Shown: piece by piece, positions 51,043 to 62,987 of the stretch
Layout: each line of letters begins with the position of its first letter
Numbering within the stretch: the first letter of the stretch is position 1
Origin: Caenorhabditis elegans
Lineage: Eukaryota > Nematoda > Chromadorea > Rhabditida > Rhabditidae
Length of the DNA stretch: 64,000 nt
NCBI RefSeq assembly: GCF_000002985.6
Contig: NC_003281.10
Coordinates: forward strand, 11,656,001-11,720,000
Direction of reading: 5' to 3'
Translations under genes and position numbers: made by a program
The notes under the pieces: generated by a model
The model's input: only the letters and a program-made list of their open reading frames with translations
Databases searched by the model: none
Told to the model about the DNA's origin: nothing

Positions 51043-52820
51043 TCAATAATTCGGACAAATCGTCTTGTCATTCTCGCTGACCGGCTTCGCCTCCTTGAGC
51101 AGGTACTCGTCATACAAACCGTCGCGAGTAATCTCTTCTGGCGCACGGTTTCCGTATTTTTTCATGAATTCAACAACTTTCTTCTCGTCGACCGAGTTCA
51201 TTTCCAGCCGTGATCCCCATCCGACAAGGGCCAGTGGCTGAAAATAGGAGTTTAGGCTTGAGATTGGGCTTAGGCTTAGGCTTAGGTATAGGCTTAGGCT
51301 TAGTCTTAGGCCTAGGTTTAGGCTTAGGCTTTGGCTTAGGCTAAGGCTTAGGCTCAGGCTTAGGTCTAGGTTTAGGCTTAGGCTCAGGCTGAATCTTAGG
51401 CTTAGGTATAGGCTTAGGCTTAGTCTTAGGCCTAGGTTTAGGCTTAGGCTTTGGCTTAGGCTAAGGCTTAGGCTCAGGCTTAGGTCTAGGTTTAGGCTTA
51501 GGCTCAGGCTGAATCTTAGGCTTAGGTATAGGCTTAGGCTTAGTCTTAGGCCTAGGTTTAGGCTTAGGCTTTGGCTTAGGCTAAGGCTTAGGCTCAGGCT
51601 TAGGCCTAGGTTTAGGCTTAGGCTCAGGCTGAGGCTTAGGCTCAGGCTGAGGCTTAGGCTCAGGCTGAGGCTTAGGCTTTAAAAAAATTGTTTCCAAAAA
51701 CTTATTTTTAGTTGGCATACTGAAAAAAAATTGAATTTTTTTGTAGTTTTTTTGTCTTTTTTTTTTTGGTTTTTTTGGAGAAATTAGAATTTTTGCTTTT
51801 CGTTTTTTGGTCAAAATTTTTTGCAACAGCCCTGTTAGGCTTGGGCTTAGGCTTAGGCTTAGGCTTAAAAAATTGTTCTTTTAAAATTGTTCGTTTTTAG
51901 CTGGTATGATAAAAAAAAGTCGATTTTTTTTGTCATTTTTTGGTTTTTTTTTTTGGGAGAACTTTGACTTTTTTGGTCGAAATTTTTTTGCAACAGCCCT
52001 GTTTGGGTTACATTAGGTTTTGGCTCGGGTTTAGGCTTAGTCTCAGGCTTAGACTTAAAACATACCCTCTCTGCCGTAAGCTTGATATACGGCGTAATAA
52101 CGTGACGATAGATACATGACGTCACCAGCTGCCTCAACTTGTTCAGCTCGTCCAAGTCGACACACGGATGGTACAGGAGCACAATTGAGCCGTGCTCCAA
52201 GTTATGAAGCCACCGCTGAACAGGTACGTACAGGTATTCGCCGAAGCGGGCCCAGTTTGGACGGTGGTCTCCTCTGAAAAATTGCTTTGTGATTAGTCAG
52301 GCAATGATGAGCGCCCGACATCTCTCGGGGAACCACATGACCTGTAGGATGTCGGGCGCTTCCTTTTGTGAGAAGAGATACGTCCAACTGAATAATGTTA
52401 GCAACCGACATCCCCGGGGTTTCGGCATAAAAACGAAACTCGCTAGATGTCGGGCATTAACATCGAGAGGATATTGTCCAGATTAGCGTCCGACATCTCC
52501 CGGGTCTCCCTATGAACCTACCGAATAGGAATTCGATCCTCATAATCAATCGTCTCATCCATACATCTATGCATCACCTGATCCTTTTTCGGGTCGTAAG
52601 AGCTATTTTGCTGTACCATGTCGAAAAACTCAGAATCGATATCCTTCTGCACGGCATAATGAATAGAATTCAGACATGTAAATGCGCTGAAATCCTTAGA
52701 ATCCCAATCCTTGATGAGATTGGTTATTCCGTCGTCGCAAGTTGTCAGCTTACCCATTACTGCGCCCATGTATCCAAAGGTGATGTGGGGTAGAATGGAG
52801 AGGATTATGAGGAGCCTCAT
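51043..52820 (-). CDS. Secreted DUF3105/TP53I13-like protein, 233 aa (three exons)
   Basis: Exons 52820-52522, 52273-52066 and 51237-51043 join in phases 2 and 0. MRLLIILSILPHITFG is a signal peptide. The family core is in exon 2: GDHRPNWARFGEYLYVPVQ, then RWLHNLEHGSIVLLYHPC, which I recognise from DUF3105 and the vertebrate TP53I13 family, followed by a helix and RHVITPYIKLTAER. Exon 3 begins PLALVGWGSRLEMNSVDE and ends DKTICPNY. The conserved RWLHNLEHG and paired Cys suggest a secreted or lumenal domain; its biochemical role is not known to me. Intron 2 is filled by telomere-type TTAGGC repeats, and intron 1 carries small inverted CCGACATC repeats. Confidence 0.8.
51250..51675. repeat. Interstitial TTAGGC telomere-type array with 120-bp higher-order period
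   Basis: Dozens of GGCTTA/TTAGGC hexamers, the nematode telomere repeat, occur with variants (GGTATA, GGCCTA, GGTTTA, GGCTAA, GGCTCA). The pattern beginning CTTAGGTATAGGCTTAGGCT recurs at 51281, 51401 and 51521, so a 120-bp block has been amplified at least three times. The array lies inside intron 2 of the DUF3105 gene. Confidence 0.92.
51676..52065. other. Rest of DUF3105 intron 2
   Basis: Two related AT-rich blocks, each with TTTTTTTGG and GCAACAGCCCTGTT words (about 51715-51840 and 51895-52005), separated by further short TTAGGC runs at 51843-51870 and about 52015-52055. This looks like a duplicated unit. Confidence 0.55.
52311..52500. repeat. Small inverted repeats around CCGACATC in DUF3105 intron 1
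   Basis: GCGCCCGACATC at 52311 faces GATGTCGGGCGC ending at 52360, making a perfect 12-bp stem. A second pair (CCGACATCC near 52405 and GATGTCGGGC near 52446) and a third half (TCCGACATCTCCCGGG near 52490) follow. Confidence 0.75.
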
Positions 52821-52940
52821 CTGGAAATAATTGTTATCTAAGAGAATGTAGGAAAAAAATTGAATTTTGGCAATATTTTATTAATGTATAATTTTTAAAT
52901 AGCAATAATGCTCGAAAAGCCCAAAAAGTTAGAGTTTGTA
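52821..52940. other. 5' flank of the DUF3105 gene
   Basis: AT-rich; no clear promoter element is seen. Confidence 0.3.
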
Positions 52941-53630
52941 GCTTTAAAGGGCTGTAAGTCTGTAGGTAAAACATATATCAAAAAGTTGTCAACTAGTAAA
53001 GTGTAGGAAATTAAATTTGCAATATTTTGATAGTTGATCATTTTTAAATAACAACACTGATTGGGGAGATAGGAGGGTTTGAAGTTTTAATTAGGGGCTA
53101 CTTTCAATAGAGTGTGTGGCTTTAAAGTGCCATAAGTCTGTAGGTAAAACAGATATCAAAAAGTTGTCAACTAGCAAAGTGTAGGAAATTAAAATTTCTA
53201 TACTTTACTAGTTACCAATTTTTTAATAGCAACACTGATTGGGGAAATAGTAGGGCTTAAAGATTTAATATGAATGTCTGGAGGGTGGGTGCGTTCAGTA
53301 AAGTGTGTAGCTTTAAAGATCCATAACTCTGTACGTAAAACAGGTATCAAAAAGTTGTCAATTAGTAAAGTGTAGGAAATTAAATTTGCAATATTTTAAT
53401 AGTTGATCATTTTTAAATAGCAACACTGATTGGGAAGATAGGAGCGTTTGAAGATTTAATATGGCCTGCGTTTAGTAGAGTGTGTGGCTTTAAAGTACCA
53501 TAACTCCGCAAATAGAAAAGATATCAAAAAGGTATCAACTAATAAAATGTAGAAAATTAAATTTTCTACACTTTAATAGTTAACAACTTTTTAATAGAAT
53601 CAAAAGTCAAGGAGATATTGAAGTTTCAAA
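52941..53630. repeat. Four tandem units of about 180 bp
   Basis: Each unit opens with GCTTTAAAG (52941, 53119, 53310, 53487) and contains ATATCAAAAAGTTGTCAACTA and, in units 1-3, AGCAACACTGATTGGG-like words. Spacing is 178, 191 and 177 bp. No open frame is shared by the units. Confidence 0.85.
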
Positions 53631-54362
53631 GGGGCACAAAAAATAAAATAAAATGGAAAACTGAATGCTATTTGTTGTCGGGAATCTATATAAAACTTAC
53701 AAATTTCGAGTTTTCTCACTAAATATTTAAGAAAAAAAAATTTAACTCTTCAAATTCCAGAAAATAGCATATTTTTATTTTTAAATTGAATTTTTTGGAA
53801 TTTTTTTTTCTAATATTTTTTTTTGTTTAAAAAATTAATCTCGCAATATTACTGCCACGTCGTCCAAAAAAAATTGCCAAATGACTGATAAAAAGTGCTT
53901 ATAAAATCACAAAATTTATGCAAAATGAAACAATTTAAATTTTAAATTAGGAAAAATGCATAATTTGAGAAATTATAATAACTTTCCTGTTGTGAAAATA
54001 CCGCTAAAAATGAAAAATGCAAGAAAATCGATAATTTTACCCTCCAACCCGATTGGGGGGAAGAAGGAGGCAAAATGACTTTTCTCCGCTCGTGTGTTTC
54101 TCGTGTGTTCCGCGCGGAATTTGACATAAACAAATATTGGAAAAGGAACAACGGCAGTTCAGAAACCTTTTTTGGAAATTTGGAAAAATATATTTTTTAA
54201 ATTTTTTCTCAAAATTTAAAAAAGTATATAAATGTTTTTTGAAATTAAAAAAAATTTGAATTTTCCACTGTTTTTTACACGGATTTCTGGCTTCCCTCAT
54301 GAATTGAAATGGAAGAGTTTGCCGAACTAGACCATTTTGGCTCGGCCATTTCTGGGGTAGAT
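53631..54362. other. Intergenic stretch, no gene seen
   Basis: AT-rich. The part at 54040-54130, with CGCTCGTGTGTTTCTCGTG and CGCGCGGAATTTGACATAAA, is less AT-rich and may be repeat-derived. Confidence 0.4.
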
Positions 54363-54500
54363 TTACGGCGCGTTGCGTGTCGCGCCGCGGCTCGATTGTA
54401 AAACTAAATATATTTGTCCGTGTGGAGTACACGACTTTCCCACGCGTTGTCCGGCAGGCGATTGTCAATGGAGCGCGAAAAGTTCAATGAGGGAGGCAAG
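54363..54500. repeat. Dispersed repeat with GCGCGTTGCGTGTCGCG
   Basis: The block contains CGTGTGGAGTACACGACTTT, CCCACGCGTTGTCCGGC and GATTGTCAATGGAGCGCG. From memory this is a widely dispersed C. elegans repeat. It supports the species assignment. Confidence 0.6.
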
Positions 54501-54976
54501 AACCCCGTGAAAAATTGGAATTTCCGGATAAAAATTTGAAATTGGGCCCGTTTTGTTGGTGTCCAGGAGGGCGCGATTGCATCTTTTATTTTAAATTTGA
54601 TCCTAAAATTCTAACGAAATTTCGCAAGAAAAAAAAATCTCAAAAATTCAAATTTCCCGCGATAAATTTTTTGAGAAATCGCGCTCTACCGCACATCCTA
54701 GATATGTTTTACATTCAAAATCGAGAAAAATGCAACTTCGCTCCACCGCACACCAACGAGAAAATCGATTTTTCTCCGCTAAAACTTCACCAGTTGTCAT
54801 AAAAATTTGATGGCTGAGTGAGTGTTGTTGTATCGCAGGTTTTATTACTTTTAACAAATTTTATTTTTTTTGAGAAAAAAATTTCCGGGTGTATAACAAT
54901 AACAGCAAAAAGAGAGGAGTATATCATAACAATAACAATTCAAAAATAAAAAAAAAGAAGTTTTACAACACAAAAT
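54501..54976. other. 3' flank of UTP25
   Basis: AT-rich. Minus-strand AATAAA (as TTTATT) lies at 54846-54841, about 130 nt past the UTP25 stop, and is a plausible polyadenylation signal. Confidence 0.4.
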
Positions 54977-57900
54977 TCACTGGCTAACAATAGCCTGAAC
55001 AGCTTGCTTATTGGACATCACAGCGGCTGCCATTTCGGTGCCAAAAGTGTTTTCCAGACGAATTCGATCGTATTTGCAGAGGAGAAGCACGGCTAGGAAA
55101 CGTTGAGAGGTCTCGGCGTCGGACATATTAATGAATTCCGAGTAGAAGAGTGGATGGGATGGCAGTTGGTAGAATACAACACGGTGAACACCCTGGAAAT
55201 TGGGGAATTTTCCGAGGGAAATTTAGGGTTTTTGTAGTTAGAAAAAAAAAATTTGAATTCTGAAAAAAAAAACAATTCTTCAGAAAACTGTGATTTTTTT
55301 CTGAAATGTATACATTTTTCTTCTTTTTTTTTTATTTTCAAAAAAATATTCATTCTGGAAAAATTTTAAATCAAAAAAAGCAAATTAAGATTTTTTCTCG
55401 ATTTTTCCAAAAACCACCAAAAAACAGTTTTTTTTAAATTTTAACATTTTCATCCGAAAATCTAAAATTTGAAAAAAATTGACATATAAAAAATTTAATT
55501 ATCAGAAAAAGAATCGATTTTTCTGAAAAATTTAAATTTAATGAAAAAAAAAAATTTTTTTGTTAAATTATTTTTAAAAAGTTAGGTTCGTAAAAATTTT
55601 CATTTTCATTTTAAAAAACGATTTTTTTCTGAAAATTTTTTAAAAATTCTGAAAAAATGTAGGTACATAATTTTTTCTTCAAAAAAAATAAGATTTTTCT
55701 GAAATTTGAATTTTTTCCAATTTTTTTTTGGATTTTTAAAAGATTTTTTTTTGAAAAATTTTACATTTAAAAAATTCAAACAAAGATGTCTGTTTTTTAA
55801 ACTTATTTTTAAAAAATTTGGCCTATAAAAATTAAAATTTCAGAAAAAAAAAGATTTTTCTGAATTTTTTCCTTTTTAATTTAAAAATATTACATTTTCA
55901 AAGAAAAACATTAATTTTTCAGGAAAAAATGAAATCTATATTTTTTTTCGAATTTTTTCAGGTTTTTAGTAGTAAACAATTAATTTTCAAAAAAAAAACC
56001 AATTTTCAGTGAAAAAAAAAATTTTTAATACAAAAAGCTGTAAAGTTTTTGAATTTTCCATATTTTTTGGTTTAAAAAAACATACATTTTCAAAAAATTC
56101 CGATATTCTAAAAAAAAATCAAATTTTAAAGGTTTTTCATCCGAATTTTGAAATTTTACATAAATAAATAGATTTTTTTTTGAATTTTTCGAAAAAACTT
56201 ACAGTCAAATGACGTCGATTGAAGAAATACCAGCGTTCAGTGACAACCAAATAGCTTTTTCTCTCGTGGAAAAACATTTCACGAGCTCTGTCGACTTTTG
56301 CTCTCGTAGCGTATTCATGGCACATTACAAAACTCTCTTCGGCCTTTTTCAGGTGATTTCGGACACGGACAAAGTCGAAATATGATGGAATTACGATCAG
56401 AGTACGGGGAATTAGTGATGGCATTATCTGGAAAAAAATTAGTTTTTTAGCGAGATTTTGGACCATTTTTTATGGGAAAATTTGGAAGACAGTGTGGTTG
56501 CCGGTTTGCCTATTTTGCGTAAAATTTCAATTTCGCCAATTTGTCGATTTGCCGGAAATTTTCAATTCCGGCACATTGCCGGTTTGCCGGAAAATTTCAA
56601 TTCCGTCAATTTGCCCATTTGCCGAAAATCTTCAATTCCTCCATTTTGCCGGTTTGCCAGAAATTTTAAATTCCAGAAAACTTGTCAATTTGCTGGAAAT
56701 TTTCAATTTCGCCAATTTGCCGGTTTACCCATTTGCCGGAAATTTTCAAATCAGGAAAAATTTGCCGAATTGCCGGCAAGTTCGGCAAATCGACAATTTG
56801 TCGGAAATTTTAAATTCCGGCAATTCGCCGGTTTGCCAATTTTCCGGAAATTTTTAATTCCGGCAATGTGGCGGTTTGCCAATTTTCCGGAAATTTTCAA
56901 TTTCGCCAATTTGCTGACTTGCCGGAAACTTTAATTCCGGCATTTTGCTGATTTGCCGGAAACTTCAATTGTCGGAAATTTTCAATTTCGCCAATTTGCC
57001 GGTTTACCCATTCGCCGCAAATTTTCAATTCCGGCAATTTGCTAAATTTCCGGAAACTTTCAATTCCGGCAATTCACCGATTTGCCGGAAATGTTCAATT
57101 CCGCAAATTTGTCGTTTTTCCGGAAATTTTCAATTCCGGCAAAATGCCGATTTGCCGAAAATGTCCAATTCCGCCAATTTGCGATTTGCCGGAAATTTTC
57201 AATTCCGGCAAATTGCCGATTTGCCAGAAATTTTCTGTTCCCGCAATTTGCCAATTTGTCAGACATTTCAATTCCGACAATTTTCCGATTTGCCGGAAAT
57301 TTTCAATTCCGGCAATTTGGCGATTTGCCGAAATTTTTCAATTCCGAAAAATTGCCGATTTGCCGGAAATTTTCAATTCCGACAATTTTCCGATTTGCCG
57401 AAAATATTCAATTCCGGCAATTTGCCGTTTTTCCGGAAATTTTCAATTCCGGCAAAATGTCGATTTGCCGAAAATGTCCAATTCCGCCAATTTGCGATTT
57501 GCCGGAAATTTTCAATTCCGGCAAATTTCCGATTTGCCGAAAATATTCAATTCCGGCAATTTGCCGTTTTTTCGGAAATTTTCAATTCCGGCAAAATGCC
57601 GATTTGCCGAAAATGTTCAATTCCGCCAATTTGCGATTTGCCGGAAATTTCCAATTCCGGCAAATTGCCGATTTGCCAGAAATTTTCTGTTCCGGCAATT
57701 TGCCAATTTGTCAGACATTTCAATTCCGGCAATTTTCCGATGGTTTACCCATTTGCCGGAAATTGTCAATTCAGGAAAAATTTGCCGAATTGCCGGCAAG
57801 TTCGGCAAATCGACAATTTGCCGTATTGCCGGAAAAAACGGCAAAAAAGTACAAGATTTGCGAAAAAAAGTAAATTTTTCAACAAAAAATCCAGGTTTTA

Positions 57901-60900
57901 GGGTTTTTTTACGAAATTTTTTTTGTTGAAATTTTGTCAAAAATACGAATTTTTCTGAAATCTCAAAACATTTTCCATTGAAATTCGCTCACCTTATCCA
58001 CAAAATACTTGAATCTCAAATCCGACGTCTCGTTTGGATCCTTAACTTCAAATTTGTGCAGCTCCTGGCATAGGGGAATTTCGATCTGCAAAAAAAAAAA
58101 TTGAAAATTTAACTTTTTCATTTTGAAAAAAAAAAAAAAAGGTTTTTCAACATTTTCAGTAAAAAATTTGTGTCAAATTATAGAAAATCACTTGATTTCT
58201 CTGGAAAATACCATTTATTTCAGCTGAAAAACTCGAGAAAATGCTATAAAATGACCGAAAAGTCGCCAATAACTCAGTTTTTGAGCATTTTCTGGCTATA
58301 ATAAATGTTATTTTCAGAGAAATCAAGTGATTTTCCATATTTTGGCACTAATTTTTAAAGTCCCGTACATTGCTCAACGTTCCTGACTGTTTTGGCTTCG
58401 CAATCACTAATCCACGATGATTTTGCGAGTTTTGGAGCATTAGAGAGGTGAAGAGCTCGTGTGAATACCTCGAGAACATTAAAAGTTGCGAAAAGTGACG
58501 AGATTGGCCATCTGGAATTTTTTTTGAATTAAAATAGTTTTTTTTTTTGGACTAAAATTTTTTTTTGGACTAAAAATTTTTTTTTTTTGATTTTTTTGAA
58601 TTTTTTTTTTGCACATTTTTTGCACATTTTTTGCACATTTTTTTCGAATTTTTCTCAAAGCTCACCAAGATAAAGCTTTCGAACTCTGGAAATATCGACA
58701 TCAATTTTTGATGGTTGAGAGTGAAGATGAGAGAAAATGAGTTGAAGATTCTCCCAATTTTGCTGTAGCATTATGTCTGTCTGGAAAAAATTCAAGCATT
58801 TTTTTTCGGAATTTTTAAAAAAATTGATTTGTTCCTCGGACAAAATTTGAAATTTTCCGAAAATTTCTATAGTTCGAAAAAAGGAAAAAAAATCTGATAA
58901 TTAAAGCAAAAATGATGTTGTCTCACCTTTTTTTGGAAATTTTGTTTTTTAATTTGCTCGGTTTTTTTTTTTTAAATTTGCTCGGTTTTAAAACACATAT
59001 TTGTTCTGAACAAGGTCTCGAAGCGACAATTTTTGTGGGCGTGGCTTATCAGGCCACGCCTACAAAATTGATTACGATAATTTTTTAAAAGAAAAATCGA
59101 AAAAAACCTAATTTCGTGGTGAATTTTAAAAATCCACCAGGTTGTCGATTTTTCGAGTTTTTTTTTTTTTTTTAACGCGAAAAATTTATAAATGTTCAAG
59201 TTTTTTTTTTTTTTTCCGAAATAACGAAAAAAATCGTTATTTTTGTTGTTTTTTTTTTTTGGAAAATTTCAGAATTAAAAAAAAATGTTTTTTTTCAAAT
59301 TTTTGAAAATTTTTGTATTTTATTCAAAACTTTAAATAATTTTTTTCAGTAAATTTGAAATTTCCGAGAAAAATTCATTGATTTTTTGAATCAAAGTTTA
59401 ATTTTTTTCGAATTAAAAAAAAAAAACACTTCTGAAATTTTTTCGAAATTTTACACATTTTTTTCGTTTCTAAAAATAGAACTTTATTAATTGGTAATTA
59501 CAGTACACTTTAAAGGCACACACACCTTTTCACAAAAAAATTGTCATGAAGATAATTTTTAAATAGAGAATTCTTTTTAAAAAAACCTAATTTTCGCTTT
59601 TTTCAAAAAATCAACAAATTTTCAAAAAATCGGTTTTTTTTTAAATTTTTTAGGGAAAAAAACTTTTTTACGGTGACAAATTAGTTTTCGCTTATTAATT
59701 TTTTTTAATGTGCAAAAAAAAAAGCGAAAAATTCATTAATTTTGTTCAAAAATTTTTTTAACGAATTTTTTTTCTTCAAAATAGCGAAAAAATTTTTTCT
59801 TTTTTTTTTTAGTAAAAAACTGCAATTTTTCCAATTTTTCATATTTTTCTCTCCAGTAAATTCCTGCTCCTCACCCTATCAACAATAGTCATATTAATAC
59901 TACTTATCAAATGAGCCTCATTCCCATCATCTCCATTCAAAATCATTCGGAGCCCCAGCGGTGAGCACACAAGAATGTCGGCTTTTTCGAATTTCTCGTA
60001 CAGTTTCAGCACTTTTTTCGAAATGGCTAGGCCGATTCGAAAGGCGTCGTCATTATTTCCGAGCAGAAGCTCCTTGTGATCGTCTGGAAAGTCGGCTCGA
60101 GTCGTTGGAAGCTCTGTTGGACCGCTGTACTCTTCTTCGAAACGATTTTTGTTCCACACCTCGCTTTTGCCCTCTGAAATTTAATTTTTTTCTTATTTTT
60201 AGCGATTTTTGGCTGAAAACTTCGAATTTTTCGTGAAAAATTGCAAAATTCCAGCCATTTTTTATGGTAAAAACTGAGTTTTTTAGGCTTGTGGGGGCTG
60301 AAAAATGTGGAAATCATCGATTTTTCTATCCATTTTTCGCAGTAAAAACTTGTTTTTTATTTGATTTTTACAGAAAAAAAAATTTGAATTTTCAGTGATT
60401 TTTTTCCCATTTTTAGTGATTTTTGGCTGAAAACTTAGAGTTTTTAGTGAAAAATTGCAAAACTCCAGCCATTTTTTATGGTGAAAACTGAGTTTTTTAA
60501 GCTTGAAAAGCTGAAAAATGTGGAAAAAATCGATTTTTCTATTGAAAATGTTGTATTTTAGCCATTTTTCGCAGTAAAAACCTGGTTTTTTTTTCTGATT
60601 TACGGCTAAAAATCTGAAAAAAAAATCGATTTCTCCAAAAAAATATTTAATTTCAATTTTTTATAAATATTTTCACTTGAAATTGATTTTTTTTCCCCAT
60701 ATTTTCAGTGATTTTTAGATGAAAACCTCGTTTTTTTAGTGAAAAATTGCAAAATTTGAGTTTTTTAGGCTTGTGGGGGCTGAAAAATGTGAAAAAAAAA
60801 CCGATTTTTCTGTTGAAAATGTTGTATTTTAGCCATTTTTACAGGAAAAAACTTGTGTTTTGTTTGATTTTTGCAGGAAAAAAAATTGAATTTTCAGTAA

Positions 60901-62637
60901 AATTAAATTTATTTTAAAGAAAACCTCGTATTTTTTGTGAATTTTTGGTTGAAAAATACGGATTTTTAAATAGAAATTGAGAAAAAAAAATAGAATTTGA
61001 TAATTTTAGTGGTTTTTGGCTGAAAAATTATAATTTCTCCTATTTTTAATATAAACTGGGTTTTTTAGGCTTCTAAAGCTGAAAAATATGAAAAAAATCG
61101 ATTATTCTATCAAAAATTTTGTATTTTAGCCATTTTCACAGGAAAAAACTTCTTTTTTTTTCGATTTTTGGCTGAAAAATCTTATTTTTTCGCTAAATTT
61201 CCTCTCGATTTTACCATCATCGCCATGAAGAATTCGCCTGAGCCGATTGATAATATCGTAGGCGTCTTTTTTAAAGGCGCATAGCACAAGAACAACGGGT
61301 CGAACAAATCCCGAGTCTCGACACGATTCAATTGTTTCCTCGTCGGCTCCGCCTTCCTGCAAAATTTCGATTTTTTTTTTAGAAATTACCCATCTATTCG
61401 TATTTGTAGTGCACATTGTGAAAAAACTCATAGCCATTTAAGGGGCGGAGCTGCTGGCTGTGTGAGGCCACGCCCACACAAAAAAATAGATTTTTCAAAA
61501 TTTGAGGAGCAAATTAATTTTCTACAAATTTTCGAGAACAAATAGCGTCATCCAATATGTGGGCGTGGACTGACAGGCCCCGCCCATTTTTTGGGCGTGG
61601 TTCTGCAATTTTGTGTTTTTTTGTTATTTTTTATTTTGTTTTCTTACTAATAATCGTGAAATTTCACGGTAAAATTTTGTTTTTTTTTTTTAACATTTTA
61701 TATACCATTTTGTGGGCGTGGCTTGCTAAGCTCCGCCTATGTTGTGGGCGTGGTTCTACAATTTTTTGTTTAAAAAAAAAAGGCTCAATAATTGTGCAAT
61801 TTCACGGCAAAATTAATGGGTTTTTCGAATTTTCTTTTTAAAGATTATTTTAATCCATTTTATGAGCGTGGCCTAACAAGCTCCGCCTATTTTTTGAATT
61901 TTTTTGTAGCTTTTAAACTTTTTTCCTAAAATTGGGAAAATTCACGGCAAATTTTTTAAAAAAACTTTTTATGGAGTTTTAAAATCTTAATCCGTTTTAT
62001 GGCCGTGACCAAAGAAGCCTAAGAAGCTCCGCCCATTTTATGGTTGGTTTTTTAATTAAAAATTTGCGCGATTAACCTGTGTTGAGGCGATTTCCAGCTT
62101 TCTTTTATTGCCAATAATGAGATTTTTATTCCGAATCAGGTGCTGGATGATGTGAGCACAGTAGATTGACTGAAAAATTCAAACATTCAAAAAATCAATA
62201 TTTTTCCGATTTTCCACAAATTTCCGCACCCGATAACCGCCCTGATCCCCGGTGATCGCCAATAAATCGCGATATTCTGCTGTAAATTTCAGAATAGCTC
62301 CACGTTCGGCTTCAATTTGCTCCTCTTTCTTCTCATCGACCTCAATTTCCTCGAGGAGCACCTGTAAATGCTCCAAAACCCCCTCATTCCACCCAAAATT
62401 CGATAAATCTTCGCTTTTCGGTAGTTGAAGGTCGCGAGTTCCTTTGTAGATGGAGCTCGAGCCAATTCCCGTGAGCTCATGCTTCACGGCGCTTTTTGTG
62501 CGGGATTTTGTGTCCGCGAGGTGGGCACTGCCGATTTCATCGAGTTTTTCGCTCCAGAAATCCGAAAAATTGTCGTTTTTCTTGCAGATTTTGGTGGTTT
62601 CAGTGGATTCCGGCGTTTTTAGCTTTCTTTTCGGCAT
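54977..62637 (-). CDS. UTP25: UTP25 / DEF (digestive organ expansion factor) homologue, 577 aa (nine exons)
   Basis: Exons run 62637-62230, 62169-62077, 61356-61215, 60173-59875, 58780-58666, 58511-58369, 58085-57993, 56427-56203 and 55192-54977; all phases fit. The N-terminus is basic then acidic (MPKRKLKTPESTETTKICKK). Family landmarks follow in order: FVRPVVLVLCAFKKDAY, WNKNRFEEEYSG, DDAFRIGLAISKKVLKLY, ADILVCSPLGLRMIL, TDIMLQQNWENLQLIFSHL, LIVIPSYFDFVRVRNHLK, ERWYFFNRRHLTVKGV and RVVFYQLPSHPLFYSEF. UTP25 proteins resemble DEAD-box helicases but lack canonical motifs and act in nucleolar small-subunit processing (family knowledge). A TTTTCAG lies 8 nt before the ATG, suggesting trans-splicing; Elongin B lies 350 bp upstream on the same strand. 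Confidence 0.9.
55193..56202. other. UTP25 intron 8
   Basis: A 1-kb intron of A/T homopolymers; nothing coding is seen. Confidence 0.5.
56495..57840. repeat. Largest 35-bp tandem array (UTP25 intron 7)
   Basis: About 37 imperfect copies of CCGGAAATTTTCAATTCC + GGCAATTTGCCGATTTG. A higher-order pattern is visible, because blocks such as CCGCCAATTTGCGATTTGCC recur at about 57171, 57483 and 57625. + strand frames of 263-318 residues and minus-strand frames here are repeat translations with a 35-residue period. They are not genes. Confidence 0.95.
58781..59874. other. UTP25 intron 4
   Basis: A/T homopolymer-rich, with one GGCGTGGCTTATCAGGCCAC motif at about 59038-59060 related to the GGGCGTGG repeats at 61.4-62.0 kb. 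No exon is seen. Confidence 0.5.
60174..61214. repeat. UTP25 intron 3 made of diverged tandem units
   Basis: Units of roughly 240-300 bp with GAAAAATTGCAAAA, GCCATTTTT and GTTTTTTAGGCTTGTGGGGG words recur at about 60200, 60430, 60730 and 60990. No exon is seen. Confidence 0.6.
61437..62035. repeat. GGGCGTGGC / GCTCCGCCC repeat in UTP25 intron 2
   Basis: Five to six units contain GTGGGCGTGGCTTGCTAAGC + TCCGCC. They are the same family as, but inverted relative to, the repeats at 38050-38745. Confidence 0.8.
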
Positions 62638-62987
62638 TTTATTGGCTGAAAATAATTAAAAATAATTCTAAAATTGAAATAAATCGATAAAAATCAAAAA
62701 AAAAAGAAAATTGTGTGCCGTGCCGCAACCTTGCAAAAAAAGCGTGCCAGGCTTGCAGATTGGCTCCGCCTTCGGGATTTTCAGCAATATCAGGCTTACA
62801 ATAACCATTTGTCCACAATTTTTCAACGAAAATCGGTGAAAATTAAAACTTTATGCGATTTCGGGATACTTACATGTCAAAATACATAAATTAAGCACAA
62901 AAAAGACCAAAAGAAAGGGAGATATATTCAAAAAAAAAATCAAAAAAACGGTGAAATATTCAACGAGACGGAGAGAGAGAGAGAGAT
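62638..62987 (-). other. Intercistronic region between elb-1 and UTP25
   Basis: This 350-bp gap holds the elb-1 3' UTR. A minus-strand CATAAA variant lies near 62854 and a TTTTCAG acceptor lies just before the UTP25 ATG. Size and acceptor fit a nematode operon. Confidence 0.4.

Noticed and set aside
51250..51675. True chromosome end
   Set aside because: Unique genes continue on both sides and the TTAGGC units are degenerate, so the array is interstitial.
56945..57929. Overlapping + strand frames of 263-318 residues rich in FRQFADLPEIFNSGN motifs
   Set aside because: They are translations of the 35-bp tandem repeat. All frames are open, the period is 35 residues, and they lie antisense inside UTP25 intron 7.
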